Of a stretch of DNA of 64,000 nt, positions 20,256 to 30,806 are shown piece after piece (within the stretch, counting starts at the first letter, position 1; every line of letters starts with the position of its first letter). The stretch comes from Agarophyton chilense (lineage: Eukaryota; Rhodophyta; Florideophyceae; Gracilariales; Gracilariaceae), in NCBI GenBank assembly GCA_030374765.1, contig JARGXX010000080.1, positions 310,001 to 374,000 on the forward strand, given 5' to 3'. The notes under the pieces were generated by a model, which searched no databases, was not told the DNA's origin, and saw only the letters and a program-made list of their open reading frames with translations. Both the position numbers and the translations under genes were made by a program.

Positions 20256-21191
20256 ATGACTCTGAAACGACTTCGTCATGTATCCCAAATACCCACTTCG
20301 ACCCATTCCCTTGTTTCTGTTGCTGAGCTGCCATTAACAAACAAGGATGCAATGCATGTGGTAGTGAAGACTTATAAACGTGCTGATGTAGCTCGATATG
20401 GCTTAGAGGCATGCGTGAGCTCGGAACGGGATGCTCTCGTACGTCTAAGCAATGATAAATCTGGAAGAGTGCCGTGTCTTTTAAATGCACAAGTTACCCT
20501 ACTTTCTCTTAGTTTTGTAATGACGCTCGCTCCGGGTGTAACCGCTTCCAGCCTGCCGCGTCCTCTACCGCTATCTCGCGTTGCTTGTATTGTACGCAAT
20601 CTCATTCATTCGTTGAGAATCATACACGGTTTCGGGATAGTCCATGCGGATATTGCGTTGAGGAATGTCATCGTAGATAGCGAGAACCATGACAAAGTCT
20701 GTCTTGTGGACTTTGGGTCTTGCTTTGTTCTCGGTTCTGACGCACGTGACTTCTCTCAGACGACTACCGCAAATGTGCTGCCGCCGGAAATGTTGAATAC
20801 CACCACCCCCGACCCAGCTGTCGATGTCTGGGGGATTGGAATATTCGCATGGGCTTGCATGTTTGGAGGTGGTGGCCCTTTTCATGGGAGAACAAATGCC
20901 AGCATCCTGCAAGTCATTGACGAGTATAGACGTGGAGAATTGGACATCGAAAGCATGTTTCGGGAAGCTTTTCAAAAGCTTGGTGGCAGTCGTTCAAGCA
21001 ATTGGCAACACGCAAATGATTTTGTCAGCACCTGCCTTTCAAGAGAACCTGCATCGAGGTTTGCAGTTCCCAACACGAATTCGGATTGGAAAGACTGGGG
21101 CCTTATAGTAGATTATCAGCGAATCCAGGCTCATCCTTTTCTGCAGTTGGGCGACTGTGTATTTGCCCCAGTGGAGCCATGTAAATCGTAG
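20256..21191 (+). CDS. Divergent protein kinase-like protein
   Basis: A 311-residue frame from the first in-frame ATG. Kinase landmarks: VVVK with Lys38, an acidic helix SSERDAL (Glu57), catalytic loop HADIALRN (130-137; HAD in place of HRD), VDFGS (DFG at 152-154), LPPEM (APE-like, 175-179) and DVWGIGIFAWA (190-200). The Gly-rich loop position (QIPTSTHSLVSV) has no glycine. The active Lys, Asp132, Asn137 and DFG Asp are all present, so catalysis is plausible, with altered ATP binding. Short kinase of the Ser/Thr class by layout; the subfamily is unclear. The start is uncertain because an upstream exon may exist. Ends TAG. Confidence 0.75.
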   Translation: MTLKRLRHVSQIPTSTHSLVSVAELPLTNKDAMHVVVKTYKRADVARYGLEACVSSERDALVRLSNDKSGRVPCLLNAQVTLLSLSFVMTLAPGVTASSLPRPLPLSRVACIVRNLIHSLRIIHGFGIVHADIALRNVIVDSENHDKVCLVDFGSCFVLGSDARDFSQTTTANVLPPEMLNTTTPDPAVDVWGIGIFAWACMFGGGGPFHGRTNASILQVIDEYRRGELDIESMFREAFQKLGGSRSSNWQHANDFVSTCLSREPASRFAVPNTNSDWKDWGLIVDYQRIQAHPFLQLGDCVFAPVEPCKS

Positions 21192-21757
21192 TTCGTTTCC
21201 AACAAACTGAATCTTTCGTCATGAACGATCTAGATAGATTCCTCTCGTCCCCGCTCTTCTATGGAAGAAAAACGAGAAGATAACGAAGACCCCATAGCAA
21301 TTCATGGATTAGATTGTTCCCGATAATATTCGAGGACGTATCCATTCGAATGATATGCTCTACCCTTCATCTGCGTGTCTGAAGCGTTCTTAATAATTTC
21401 TCGGAATTCTTTTTCCATGTCGATGAGATTGCAATACTTTTGACGAGAATCGTTCATTTTTCAATATATGTTCCCATGTCAGATACGTTGATCGACTTCG
21501 GTGGCAACATAATAGTTCCGAGGGCATGCACCCAAGATTTATATGTATAAAAGCTGACGATCTGTGTATCTCAATAATGCAAACTTAGACAGTATCCATA
21601 CAAATTGTTATCCTTTTGGCGAAGAAGTATGATTTGTTTTTGACTGATAGATACATCGATCAACCACAGATAGCAAGCGGGTATGGTTGTCTGCGTCGTA
21701 CCTTTCAAGAGCCGAGTAGGTAGAATCAAAGCTTTTCTTGCCTGATGCGATATGATA
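21192..21757. other. Intergenic, nothing recognised
   Basis: No frame or repeat supported between the kinase gene and the Tc1-like element. Confidence 0.5.
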
Positions 21758-23045
21758 CAGTGCATTTCAAAAATATATCCCTTGACAAAAACTGCGCCAA
21801 AAAGTTTTCATGTACAGTAGAGCACATTTTACACCAAATAGAACCACTCAGTCCAAAACGTTTCAAAAGTATTATCTTGTTTGCAATCAAAAGCTCAACT
21901 ATGGCTTGTGGCCTGCCTCTGACACGCTCGAGCTGCTGAAAATCATGCAATTAGTAGATCACGGTGTGATTCCAGCAGATACCGCTCAAAAACTCAAGCG
22001 CAGCCCAAAAAAATCATCAACTTCATAAAAAATCCTACAACATATGGATCAAATCATTATACCGGGCGTTTTTCTTCACTAGCTCCAGCCAATAAGCGTA
22101 GAAGCCTGCAGGAAATGTGTCGTAACATTTTTTTCTTGCGCCTAAAGTGTCAACAACCTGAATTTGCTTCTATTTGTATGTACTATATATAGCGTTAAGT
22201 GATTCTTTAAATTTTGTTTTATACAAAAATGAAAAAAAGCGTTTTTTTAAAGACCATCACAAAAAAACTCTTGTACAATGATGTGCTAAAAAATATTAGA
22301 AAACTATATAAAATAATGTTACCTTTTCCAACGAAATGTTTTTTAATGTTGATATTTCAGATTGCTAAAAACTCAATTGGTATGATCTGCGATAATATAA
22401 AACAAATTTTAGAACAAGGCATAATGAAGGACATCGGTCATGGTTTGGGCTGGAATCTCTACATAAAAATGAAACCGATATTGCTTTTATTGAAAGTACC
22501 ATGGAGTCTGAGAAGAATGCTGAGGTTTTTGTAAACTATTTTTTACCATTATAATACTCTACGTACGGAAGAAAATTCATTTTTCTTCAAAATATGCACC
22601 TGTTCATAGATGTAATTATTTTAAACAATGGTTTACTACTTTAAATATGTCGATTATGGAATGGTCTTTGATCATCCTTGGCTTCAACCCTATCTCAATA
22701 ATTTGGAGGATGTTAGGCCAAATGCATTATTGGCAAAAAGTCGTTTTGATGGATTTTCTGATTTGAAAATTTATATCAAAAATTTCTAGCAAAAGATTAA
22801 CAGTAATGCAATCAATTCTTTAATATAATCAATTCCAAAGCGCTTTTTAAGCTTCATAAAGTCCTAAAACGCTAAAATAAACAACAGAACTTGCGTTAGT
22901 GTAAAAAAGATTCTATAAAGGTTATGTTTACGAAACAGTATTCTTACTCCAAATTTTTCTCACATTGATTTTGTTAGCTTTACTCGAGCCAAAATTTCAA
23001 TTTTTGAACATTCTGGTCAAGGGATATGTTTTCGAAAACAGACTT
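21758..23045 (+). mobile_element. Decayed Tc1/mariner-like transposon, 1.29 kb
   Basis: Left end CAGTGCATTTCAAAAATATA then TCCCTTG; the right end read on the other strand is AAGTCTGTTTTCGAAAACAT then ATCCCTTG, an imperfect terminal inverted repeat. TA dinucleotides flank both ends (21756-21757 and 23046-23047), the hallmark Tc1/mariner target. Inside, a broken transposase: helix-turn-helix residues KRSPKKIINFIKNPTTYG near 21990-22045, and much later MEWSLIILGFNPISIIW, the decayed form of the WPxxSPDLNPIEN block, near 22655. Multiple frameshifts and stops; not functional. The first ~190 bp match the end at 62248, and the last ~250 bp match 57144-57390. Confidence 0.75.
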
Positions 23046-23329
23046 TAGTTATTTGGCTATAGGACGCATGAACTCTGCCGACTAAACTACATTTTGGTCT
23101 CAAAAATGTATCCGTAGTAAACAAATTACAACTAATAGAACCAACAAAGAAAAACTTCTGAAGTTAAAACGTGTAATTCATGAAATTTGGCCAGGCTTTC
23201 ACGATACAATCACTATGCCCCACTAAATTAAGAAGAATGGCTGATAAAATGCTTCGAAGACACTCGAAACAGTTTTGAATAGAAATAGGTAGATGTTCTT
23301 TTCTTGATTTCCAGGTCTGCCAATATATC

Positions 23330-24245
23330 TGTGTAGAGCAACGCCCAGTTAGGGGATACTTGAAGATGCAACTCATAGAATGAGGATTGAACCCTCCGAG
23401 GGTTATGACTATGATCCCCTCTAAGGTGTGCTGAGGTGGCACTGTTTTCTGGTTAGAGTTCGCCTATGAAGTGACAATTAGGATGGCCCATGGTTGGATT
23501 GGCCCCGTGATACACGTGGCTTAATTTTGGCACCGATGTTCGGATATTTGTTAGAACGTTGGACTTTTGGGCCCTGACAGTGGGATCTCCACGTGTATGG
23601 CCCTGAGCAGGTGTGCACTACTGTAGAGTTTAGTTAGTGGGCCCTACTTAGGGAGATGAGATCTGACAGTCCGAAGCTCAGAGTAAATGGTAACCAAGGT
23701 TGGTCTTCGATACCTTTAGAGGTTCTTCGTCGCCATCGTTTCGGCCTTACAACCCGGAACGGGCTCTGGTTAGCAACGCCTGCGTAGGGACACGACTCCA
23801 CTTGGAGAGTGCCCACGTTTGGGTTCCGTGCAACCACCCCCTTGGGACCGCTCAGACGACCTTCGTGCACGATACCCCGTGGGGGTTCTGCTTACTTGTT
23901 GCGTGCTTTTTGTGTTTACTTTCGAGGACAGGTTTTCGCCCCTGTATTGGGTTTCTTTTGTTGTTTCGCCCCTTTTCTGGTTCTCGGGTCCGGTGCCTGT
24001 TAGTGCCCGACCCTCGCCCCGTTTTTCCTCTTCGCCGGATTTTCCCCCATTCTTTGGGATACCCATACCCATTCCCGATCCAACGGTTTCTACCCCTCAC
24101 CTCCGTCGGTACTGCCGGAATCCCCCGTGGGAGTTACACCCCACACTACGGGTGGAACGGAGGGCTCTGTCTCTGAGTCTGCCTCCCCCAGGGAGCAAGG
24201 CTTCGAACACCTTGAGAGCACTTCCCGTCGCCGGGTTTTGCTCCA
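23330..24245. repeat. LTR-like block (possible solo LTR)
   Basis: GC-richer than its surroundings. It starts TGTGTAGAGCAACGCC, resembling the LTR starts of element A (TGTAGAACAACGCTT) and the solo LTR at 58675, and shares GGCCCTGACAGTGGG with LTR A. It ends near TTTTGCTCCA. Flanks are ATATC and AAATC, a possible 5-bp duplication with one mismatch. 23048-23329 to its left shows nothing recognisable. The boundaries are tentative. Confidence 0.45.
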
Positions 24246-25520
24246 AAATCTGATGCCCATACAAAATGCGATCTCAACAGTCATCGATAATTGAACGTGG
24301 GTGCGACTACTAGAGCTTTATTTATCGATTTAGAGCTGGTATATGAACTCGACAGCAAGACCGAAGTATAAAAAGTAAACGTATTAACCACGTACTTGCC
24401 ATCTCAAAGACTCAAGACAACCACATCAAATAAGAAAGAAACAATATTCATCTCAACGAAATATCTTGAGAAATTTAAATGTTGAGGTGACTGGAGTCTG
24501 TATAAAAGGTTGGGCTGAAAAGCACCCAGAGTAAAACAGTGGGCCAAGTTGTGTAGCATAATCTTGCGAAGATGGCATATAAAAACCAATAGTCGACAAG
24601 GTACAAGAACGGTTAAGGCAGAAGAGCAAAATCATTTGTAATCAGAAATACAAGAGAAAACGGAATCGGGCATGACAACATTGACCCAAAACTGGTAGAA
24701 ATAATATCGGTAGAAACCGATATGATAAACAAGTGAAAAACTAAAAACCAAAAGAGTATTTAAATAGAAAAAACCCGGTGACAAAGAGAAGAACAGAGAA
24801 GAAAGAGAAAAAGGAGAAGAGAATGAAACCCCTCCCACAGCGCCGACCTATTTTGTATTCAGCCCTACCTCCTCTACCTACATTTCTTTCATCTATATCC
24901 CTGATCTTTCACCTGCTCTTTCTTCTATCTTTCCTACGTGTAAAGTTGACATCATGCCTCACGCGACGGGCAAAACGAGAACTGTACCAAAATAGATTGA
25001 CACAGTAAGAAACAAAACGAATCGTTTTATACATAAAAAAATTAGCAATGGTTACCAAGACCATGAAATTAAAATAGAACATGAACTTTTTAAGACCCTT
25101 ATACTAAAAAAGTTCACCAATAAAAACAAAAAACCTTTAAAGCATAGAAAGCATCGTATCCTTTCATCCAATGTTCTCTATTCACGACAAAATTGGTAGG
25201 AACCCCTGTCTGACTTTTGAAGAAAAAAAGTGCAATCGACGCTCTTTTTAAAGACAACTTTTTCTTTAGGAAAATTGTGTAAAAGACAAACCGTAGTAGT
25301 AGTAGATTAGTTGTATATTGTTGAAGGAGTTGAAAACTCTACGAAAGGAATTATAACACACAAGAAGTAATTTATCTACAAAATCTCATCGTCTTTTTTT
25401 CGCAAAGCGGCAAAAAAACGTTCTGCATCTCAACTAAAAAAAAAACTTAATTTACCTGTCGCTAATCGGCGTGTGCAACAGTGATTAACTGAATCAACAA
25501 CTATGAAGACCATGAAGGAA
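24246..25520. other. AT-rich anonymous DNA
   Basis: No supported gene. Low-complexity purine tract at 24780-24825; poly-A runs near 25435. It ends at a Tc1 transposase remnant. Confidence 0.45.
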
Positions 25521-25529
25521 AACACATTA

Positions 25530-25935
25530 GAATTGACGCCAAGACATGTTCAAGAGATATTGATTTGGGCACGAAAGCTTCATGGGTTCTCGATAGCGCA
25601 ATGGTGCAAGATTTTTTTGATGAAAAAAACTTTAACCAGGATGATCTGAATAGCTTTCACTATTATTGGTACGATCCTCGCAAGGAAGGAAAAGTTTTGG
25701 CTAGAAGACGAGCTGGTGCAGGAGAAATAATGGTTTAGGGTGCATTTTGCGAAGACCGATACAGTTATTTGACTCTTTTGGTTTGCAATCAAGATTCGGA
25801 TAAGTACGGCAATTCATTAGAAAAGTGTTTGCTACCATTATCTTTTCAGATCTATAGTGGAAGCTGGGTGTTGCAGCAAGACAATATGGTATCGGGTCCG
25901 GAGACCAAACACCATCAAGACGTTCGGAATCTATT
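25530..25935 (+). pseudogene. Tc1/mariner transposase remnant
   Basis: Plus-strand fragments in shifting frames: TPRHVQEILIWARK, then DEKNFNQDDLN with FHYYWYDPRKEG (the second catalytic-domain strand block, SDEKxFNLDGPDG...YWxD), GEIMV-stop-GAFC, and SWVLQQDN (the FQQDNA block). The order matches a DD34D/E-type transposase. Stops and shifts throughout; no terminal repeats identified. Confidence 0.65.
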
Positions 25936-25965
25936 CTCCTGATAATGAGTCCGTTTTTAGTGAGC

Positions 25966-26449
25966 TTAAACACTTCGGCGGTATAGTACCGATGCTGAGG
26001 TTTTGTTGTGGAATTTCGGTTTGGCTTTCCCTAAGATGCCGGTAATATGAGTGGAATGCATATAAATTGGAGCGTTGGTGCGGGGTAGTACCCTGTTTGA
26101 AAATTCCAAGTAACTTGGAAACAAGATAATTGCGCTCTCGGCGTATGAGGCATCCGTGACCGGCTTTTCCTTAACGACTTCGTCGGGGTGTACGTTAGTA
26201 TCCTCCTCCTTCTTCTCAGACAGAACGGCGGGGGGGCGGTAGAGACTTTTCATCAGTGACGGTAGTGTTGATCGAGTACGGTTAGTGGACGGGATCTGAA
26301 GACCAGCCAGAGGCAATCTGATGAAAATTAAAGAAGGACAAGTCACCAAGTTCTCAGAGATGTCTCTCTCTGAAGTTTCCACCTTCCGCCAGACAGTTCT
26401 TTCTAGAGGTTGGCTTATTATTGTGGTTCTGGATTGCGCTATTATTCTT
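25966..26449 (-). other. Unidentified region with an open minus-strand frame
   Basis: A 166-codon minus-strand frame crosses the edge of the C-element LTR at 26450, so its start codon lies in retroelement DNA. The translation (rich in Ser/Thr/Arg) matches nothing I know. It may be a fragment of the sequence into which element C inserted, or chance. Confidence 0.25.
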
Positions 26450-26895
26450 TGTGAAGGAGCGATCATAACGGTTGAACCCGGTAAGCCGCCGGGCCCTGGA
26501 GGATCTTGCAGGTGACACGTGTACGGGTTGACCTAACGTGGACTCATGTAGATTATTAATTTAATTTAATTAGTGTAGTAGATTAACAATACAGTGCCGG
26601 GGAGATCCCAGCGCGTCGCCAGTACTATTTACTTGGCTCGAGTGACGCTTCTCCCTTAGAGTACGGTAGGCACCGTTAGGGTACTAAATAACCCTCTTTG
26701 GTATATTAGTTCCACCCTTTGGTCTTCAAGCCATCGTTTCCGTAGCTCCAACCTGTAGGACTACGCAGTAAACTCCAGCCCTTTGCACCAAGTACTCTGG
26801 GAGTGCCGCCGTCAAGGATTCGAACCTTAGGACCCGCTCTACCACGCTACCACCGGTCGAGACCCGTACGCTCACCCCACAGTCATTGCGTTACA
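26450..26895 (+). repeat. 5' LTR of gypsy element C
   Basis: 446 bp, TGTGAAGGAGC...GCGTTACA. The same length as the D-element LTR at 49924-50369; the C 3' LTR at 47038-47397 is 360 bp because of one ~86-bp deletion. The two C LTRs differ by more than 10% by eye, making C old. No target duplication is found between the C flanks (TTCTT against GGAGT), so one end has probably recombined. Confidence 0.85.
26805..26860 (-). other. tRNA-like T-arm and A-box inside C-family LTR
   Basis: On the minus strand the LTR holds TAAGG-TTCGAAT-CCTTG (a 5-bp stem with a canonical 7-nt T-loop, matching the pol III B box GGTTCGANNCC) and, upstream, TGGTAGAGCGGG, a perfect fit to the A-box consensus TRGYNNARYNGG. 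Box spacing is only about 18 nt and there is no anticodon arm or pairing acceptor stem, so it is not a working tRNA gene. The same block is at 47300-47350 and, less well kept, at 49975-50010. Confidence 0.55.
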
Positions 26896-26898
26896 TTT

Positions 26899-26916
26899 TG
26901 GTCTCCTGACTTAGAA
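26899..26916 (+). other. Primer binding site of element C
   Basis: Three bases after the LTR: TGGTCTCCTGACTTAGAA, matching the A and B sites at 15-16 of 18 positions. Confidence 0.8.
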
Positions 26917-27019
26917 ACCTTTGGAATAATTGAACGGACCAGTGGAACAAAGAATCATCCTGATTCTAACCTTTGGTTTAATTCTCGAAGGGACCAGAAG
27001 TACAGAAGCAACCGCCATT

Positions 27020-27176
27020 ATGGATACAGGAAACACACCCAACCTACCCGACCATAGGACTTCTACTGCAGGAAGAAGTGCGACTACAACGCCAGCGATG
27101 TCGCCTGACCCTCAGGTTGATACTGCTGGCGACTGCAGGAGCACGAGGAGCCAGCCGCAAGAAGTACTGACCCCAC
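27020..27176 (+). pseudogene. gag: Element C gag, N-terminal piece (left of the B insertion)
   Basis: Frame from ATG 27020 (MDTGNTPNLPDH) runs into the B-element LTR at 27177. The reading phase resumes exactly at 37929 on the other side: LTP here, then LHNPERIRREP there, when the 5-bp target (CCCAC / TCCAC) is counted once. The N-terminus is Thr/Ser/Pro-rich like the gags of A and B. Confidence 0.75.
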
Positions 27177-27892
27177 TGTAGTATCCGCTCTAACGGAGAG
27201 AGCAGACACCTGCGACAGCGTTCGGACTGCCGATGGGTCGCTTGCCGCGAAAGAAAAGGGGTGGTAGAGCTACAACACCAGCGAGCTGGAAGTAGAGTGT
27301 AAGGCCACTACTCGCCAGCGAGGGTGAACAGTGCAACTGTAAAACGTTGATGGAACGTAGGCACGAGACGGCTCGTGAAGTGGTTGGGGGCTGACTATCT
27401 ATTATAGCTCGTCCGGATCTCCGGTTAAGGAATCCTAAGCGAGGAACAGAATAGTCATGATGCCCTTGTTGTCCCCTTTACTTGGAGTCGGCGCTCACCT
27501 CTGGTACACTATATACTGTGTGCCTGGGTGAGTGCCTAAATAAATATATAAATGATACCCAGTGGTCAGCCACTTAGCCAAACCACTGTATGGGTATGGT
27601 CCCTAATGGACGTCTAGCTACAAAGGGTAGTAAAACCAGCCACGTGGATCGCCACTACATGCGCCGTTGCCAGTATGGCATTCCCCTAGGAACGGTCGCA
27701 ACTATGCGCGCGCCGTGGTAAGCCACCCGACCCATGACGCCACGTGTTCCTCTAAGACATTCTGCATCTAGGCATCCTATGCGGGATGCCGCTTCATATC
27801 ACAATGCTGATGATAACACTCACTTATGAGTTCCAACCGCGATTTCGCCAAAAACCAACCTATCGGATTCCTCGACATAGTAGAACACTACA
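27177..27892 (-). repeat. 3' LTR of gypsy element B
   Basis: 716 bp, TGTAGT...ACTACA. The partner copy at 37262-37928 is 667 bp, mainly through a ~50-bp gap near 27655-27705. About 6% other differences by eye. Flanks CCCAC and TCCAC (one mismatch). Confidence 0.9.
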
Positions 27893-27905
27893 CATCCCCC
27901 TCGTT
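27893..27905 (-). other. Polypurine tract of element B
   Basis: The minus strand reads AACGAGGGGGATG directly before the LTR start TGTAGTG. Confidence 0.7.
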
Positions 27906-28060
27906 AAGCGCGAACCACGGGGGACGCAAGAAGCGTTTATACGCAGTCGGAACGGTGTTTCGGGTACTCATCGTCATCACGAATTCCTCGCCGCCCGACC
28001 AACTCTTACAGTTCTCAACAGCATTCTGTTCCTCACCGCTCTTCAGCTCGATCTCTCGCG

Positions 28061-29753
28061 ATGGATCCGAACGCCGGGTCCAACCCGTTTCAGCCCTCCT
28101 CTGATGATGTGCCTTCTGGGGCTCCGTCCAACACTGTTGGTTATGCGTCGCAGCCTACTGCTCAACTCGGTCCATACCGTTCGTTCCCCACACCGTACAC
28201 CGGATTCCGGTCGGTACCATTACCTCAGCCAACCGTGGCTCCGATGCCGAACGCGGCTTACGTCGCCTCTGCGGGTGTGATTCGAGCTCTTTCTCGTCGT
28301 TCTCAGCGGAGCTACGCACACCCTGCGCATTTCTATGGGTGAGATCCTCTCGAAAACGTTGAACTTTTCTCGCAAGCGCCTTGGTTTGATCCAGTTACTA
28401 TCTGCGATGACGCGTTGATACAACAGTATGTACACTTTGGGTACTTCCCTGACGGTATTACGGAACACTCTGTTTATAGCGACGACTGGGTAAGCCATAG
28501 TGCTTTGCCAGAAAACGCGATTGTGCGATATTCAACGGAAACCTTGTCCGAAGCCCGTACGCGGTTCACCAAGCTGATTTACCAGCGTTATCACCGATTC
28601 ATTAGTACCGTTATACTCCCGCAGGACTGGGAACTTTATACCTGGAAAGCCCGTACCGCCGGTGAAGGTTACTCGTATATCGAGACACTCGTTGAAGTCG
28701 ATGTTAGCAGTTGGCGGGGTGTGCGCGGTGTGCGCGGTGTGCGTGATGCAGCTCTCTGCTTTCAGCCACCTCTTCTCCGTGCGGAGTTCCGCTTCCTTCG
28801 AAAGCCTGACATTCCCTATTGGGAGCATTCCCATTGGGAACGTCGTACTCGATCACGTTTGGGCTATTTGGTGCCGTATCAAATGATCGAGATTGACCGC
28901 CTCCGGCGGAACGCGCGCTTCGGGCGCTACATCGGTATTCCGGAGCATTGGGCGGCGATCGGGGAGTCCTCGTGGTTGCCCTGTGGAGCTTCCACCGGCG
29001 ATCTCCTACACCGGGTCCGCGTTGGTTAACGACCGGTTCTCGGGATATTGGAATGTGGTTTATTCCCAGTTTATCGCCAAGATGGCCGTTTTCCTCTTGT
29101 GGGATGCTTATGATACCTTTAGAGTTTGGTACATGTCGCCCACAGCGCGAAAGTATGCGAGTGAACTCGATCTTTCCCTGGTCCTGGGATCCCGTGCGAA
29201 CCATGCCGACTTCCTCTATCTTGTGGATTTGATCGACAGTGTCGATTGGTCTGGAGTGCCAGCTGATCAATCCGCTCGCGGAATCCGTGCAAGACACTAC
29301 GACCATTCTCCTGGACGAACAGCAAGTGCTGGAGATTTCGTTTGGTACGACCCCTGGACGCGCCAGTTGATCACCTCCGAGCAGGCTCGCTTTCTTCGGG
29401 AGAACCCGCGTGACATGCCACCGAACCAGCTTACTGGGTACGTGTACGATGGTACTCCATCCGAGAACGGAGAGGAACCGTATGAGGAAGCGCTGGAAGC
29501 TGAGGCTGAACTCGGTTACGAGGACGAGCCAGAGCTGGCAGGCGTAGCGACTTACGTCGATCAATCCGCAGCGGCGGGAGTTGCTCAAGAGTACGTTCAT
29601 GGGTTTACCCAACAACCGAGTGCAGTGCCGGTCGAAGATCCAGGCTCGGATCTGCTGAGGCAGTTCCTCTTAGACGCGGGCTTTCCCGTGGTCCAAGTTG
29701 AGGGTGATCGCGCACAGCTTCTTGCAAACCTGCGTGCTCGCACGTCTCTTTGA
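28061..29753 (+). pseudogene. Antisense ORF (aORF) of gypsy element B, one stop and one frameshift
   Basis: Starts ATG 28061, 168 bp inside the 3' LTR, and reads opposite to gag-pol. Frame 1 covers 28061-28342 and, past TGA at 28340-28342, continues in phase (DPLENVELFSQAPWFDP) to about 28975. One extra base there moves the frame to the one that ends TGA at 29753 (CPVELPPAISYTGS...). Homology to the A aORF is plain: APWF(H/D)P, LRAEFR, G(F/Y)LVPYQ, FGRY, PP(V/A)(V/I)SY, LW(E/D)AY, R(L/V)WY, LDL, VDW, SPGR, GDF. The tail (EEPYEEALEAEAELGYEDE) is acidic and ends with a short LLRQFLLDAGF block also seen in A. An in-frame 9-bp repeat (RGVRGVRGV) lies near 28718. No known domain. Confidence 0.8.
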
Positions 29754-29825
29754 CAATCCTAGAAAAGACTCCTAGTCAACACCCTTGCGGTGGTATCTTG
29801 ATATCAATAAAACTCCGGTGACTTC

Positions 29826-30062
29826 GTGTCTTCACGTTCCCTTCCTATCTTCTAGTCTTCATCTCTTCTCGCTTCTCGAGTTCTCAACTTCTTCTTCTCG
29901 CTTCTCGAGTTCTTCAATCCTTCTTTTCGCTTCTCGAGTTCTTCAATCCTTCCTCTCGCTTCTCGAGTTTGTACTAGGTGATAATCAGTAAATGTCCTTT
30001 GCTTGCGTGTCTTCACGTTTCCTGTTCATGATTTCTTGTTTTCTTCTCGCCTTTCGAGTTTT
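29826..30062 (+). repeat. 29-bp pyrimidine-rich tandem repeat between aORF and pol of B
   Basis: CGCTTCTCGAGTT recurs at 29870, 29899, 29928 and 29957, an exact 29-bp period, with a fifth diverged copy at 30048. A larger unit, beginning GTGTCTTCACGTT at about 29826 and 30007, is also duplicated. The tract sits where the aORF and pol converge. Nothing else is seen between 29754 and 30083. Confidence 0.75.
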
Positions 30063-30083
30063 TACTACCTTCGTAGCCCATAC

Positions 30084-30806
30084 TTAGAAATGGGATGTGC
30101 CCATGAGCCCGACTATCGAAAAGTCGATCCCCCTGGGGAGTGGTAATCGCATGCGTCGATGATATCGCACGAGTTGCGAACGGGGGATATGAGGTATAGG
30201 TTCCCACGTATCCGTTTCCGGAGGAAAACCGTACCAACGGACTCGATACAGTAATTCTCCAGTATCTTCATGCTCGCCATATTCACATATGCGATCCATA
30301 ACATATTCCTGGGCGTTTCCCAATGCTTTTGCTGTTGGCGCGAGACTCCGGTTATCAGGTTTGAAATTCCTTAGGGCTGACCCAAGCGTCTCTTTGTTAG
30401 CAGTCTCAGCGTCGCTAAGCGTTAGCTCGTCGACTAACTGTCGTTCTGCCGGCAGGGGCAGTGTACTCATTCCTTGAAAACCTTTCTCAGATAAAGAGCT
30501 ATCCTGTTTTCCAGGTTCCATAGAAGCGTACTTCTTGCTACTTCTCAATTCCATTCGTGGGTGAACTTCCTTCGGTTTATCCGATTCTGACCGCTGTTCA
30601 GTGGATGATGGTGCTTGCACCACGACAGGAGGCGATACCTCTTCTTCTTCCTTCCCACGAGGGATGGGAGCCGATATCGGCGGAACAGCGAGTGGCGCTT
30701 CACCTGACGGTTCAGCCTGAAGCGGCAAAGGCGCGTTTTCGCGTGCACTCGTTTCCAAGTCCTTGGGGCCAAATTCCGAAACATCTTTCCTTCTTTCAGG
30801 TCCCAT
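30084..30806 (-). pseudogene. Element B pol C-terminal tail with chromodomain
   Basis: In phase with the integrase frame after a TAA at 30807-30809. A Ser/Pro/Glu-rich linker is followed by a complete chromodomain: EYVMDRICEYGE, LLYRVRWYGFPPETDTWEP, then HIPRSQLVRYHRR. All aromatic-cage positions typical of chromoviruses (Tyr, Trp, Trp) appear present. Ends TGA at 30084. Confidence 0.85.

Noticed and set aside
26805..26860. Functional tRNA gene on the minus strand
   Set aside because: Only a T-arm and A-box-like sequence exist; there is no anticodon arm, the acceptor strands do not pair, and it lies in every copy of the same LTR.
29870..29970. CRISPR-like array (29-bp period)
   Set aside because: The units are contiguous tandem copies without unique spacers, in a eukaryotic retroelement.
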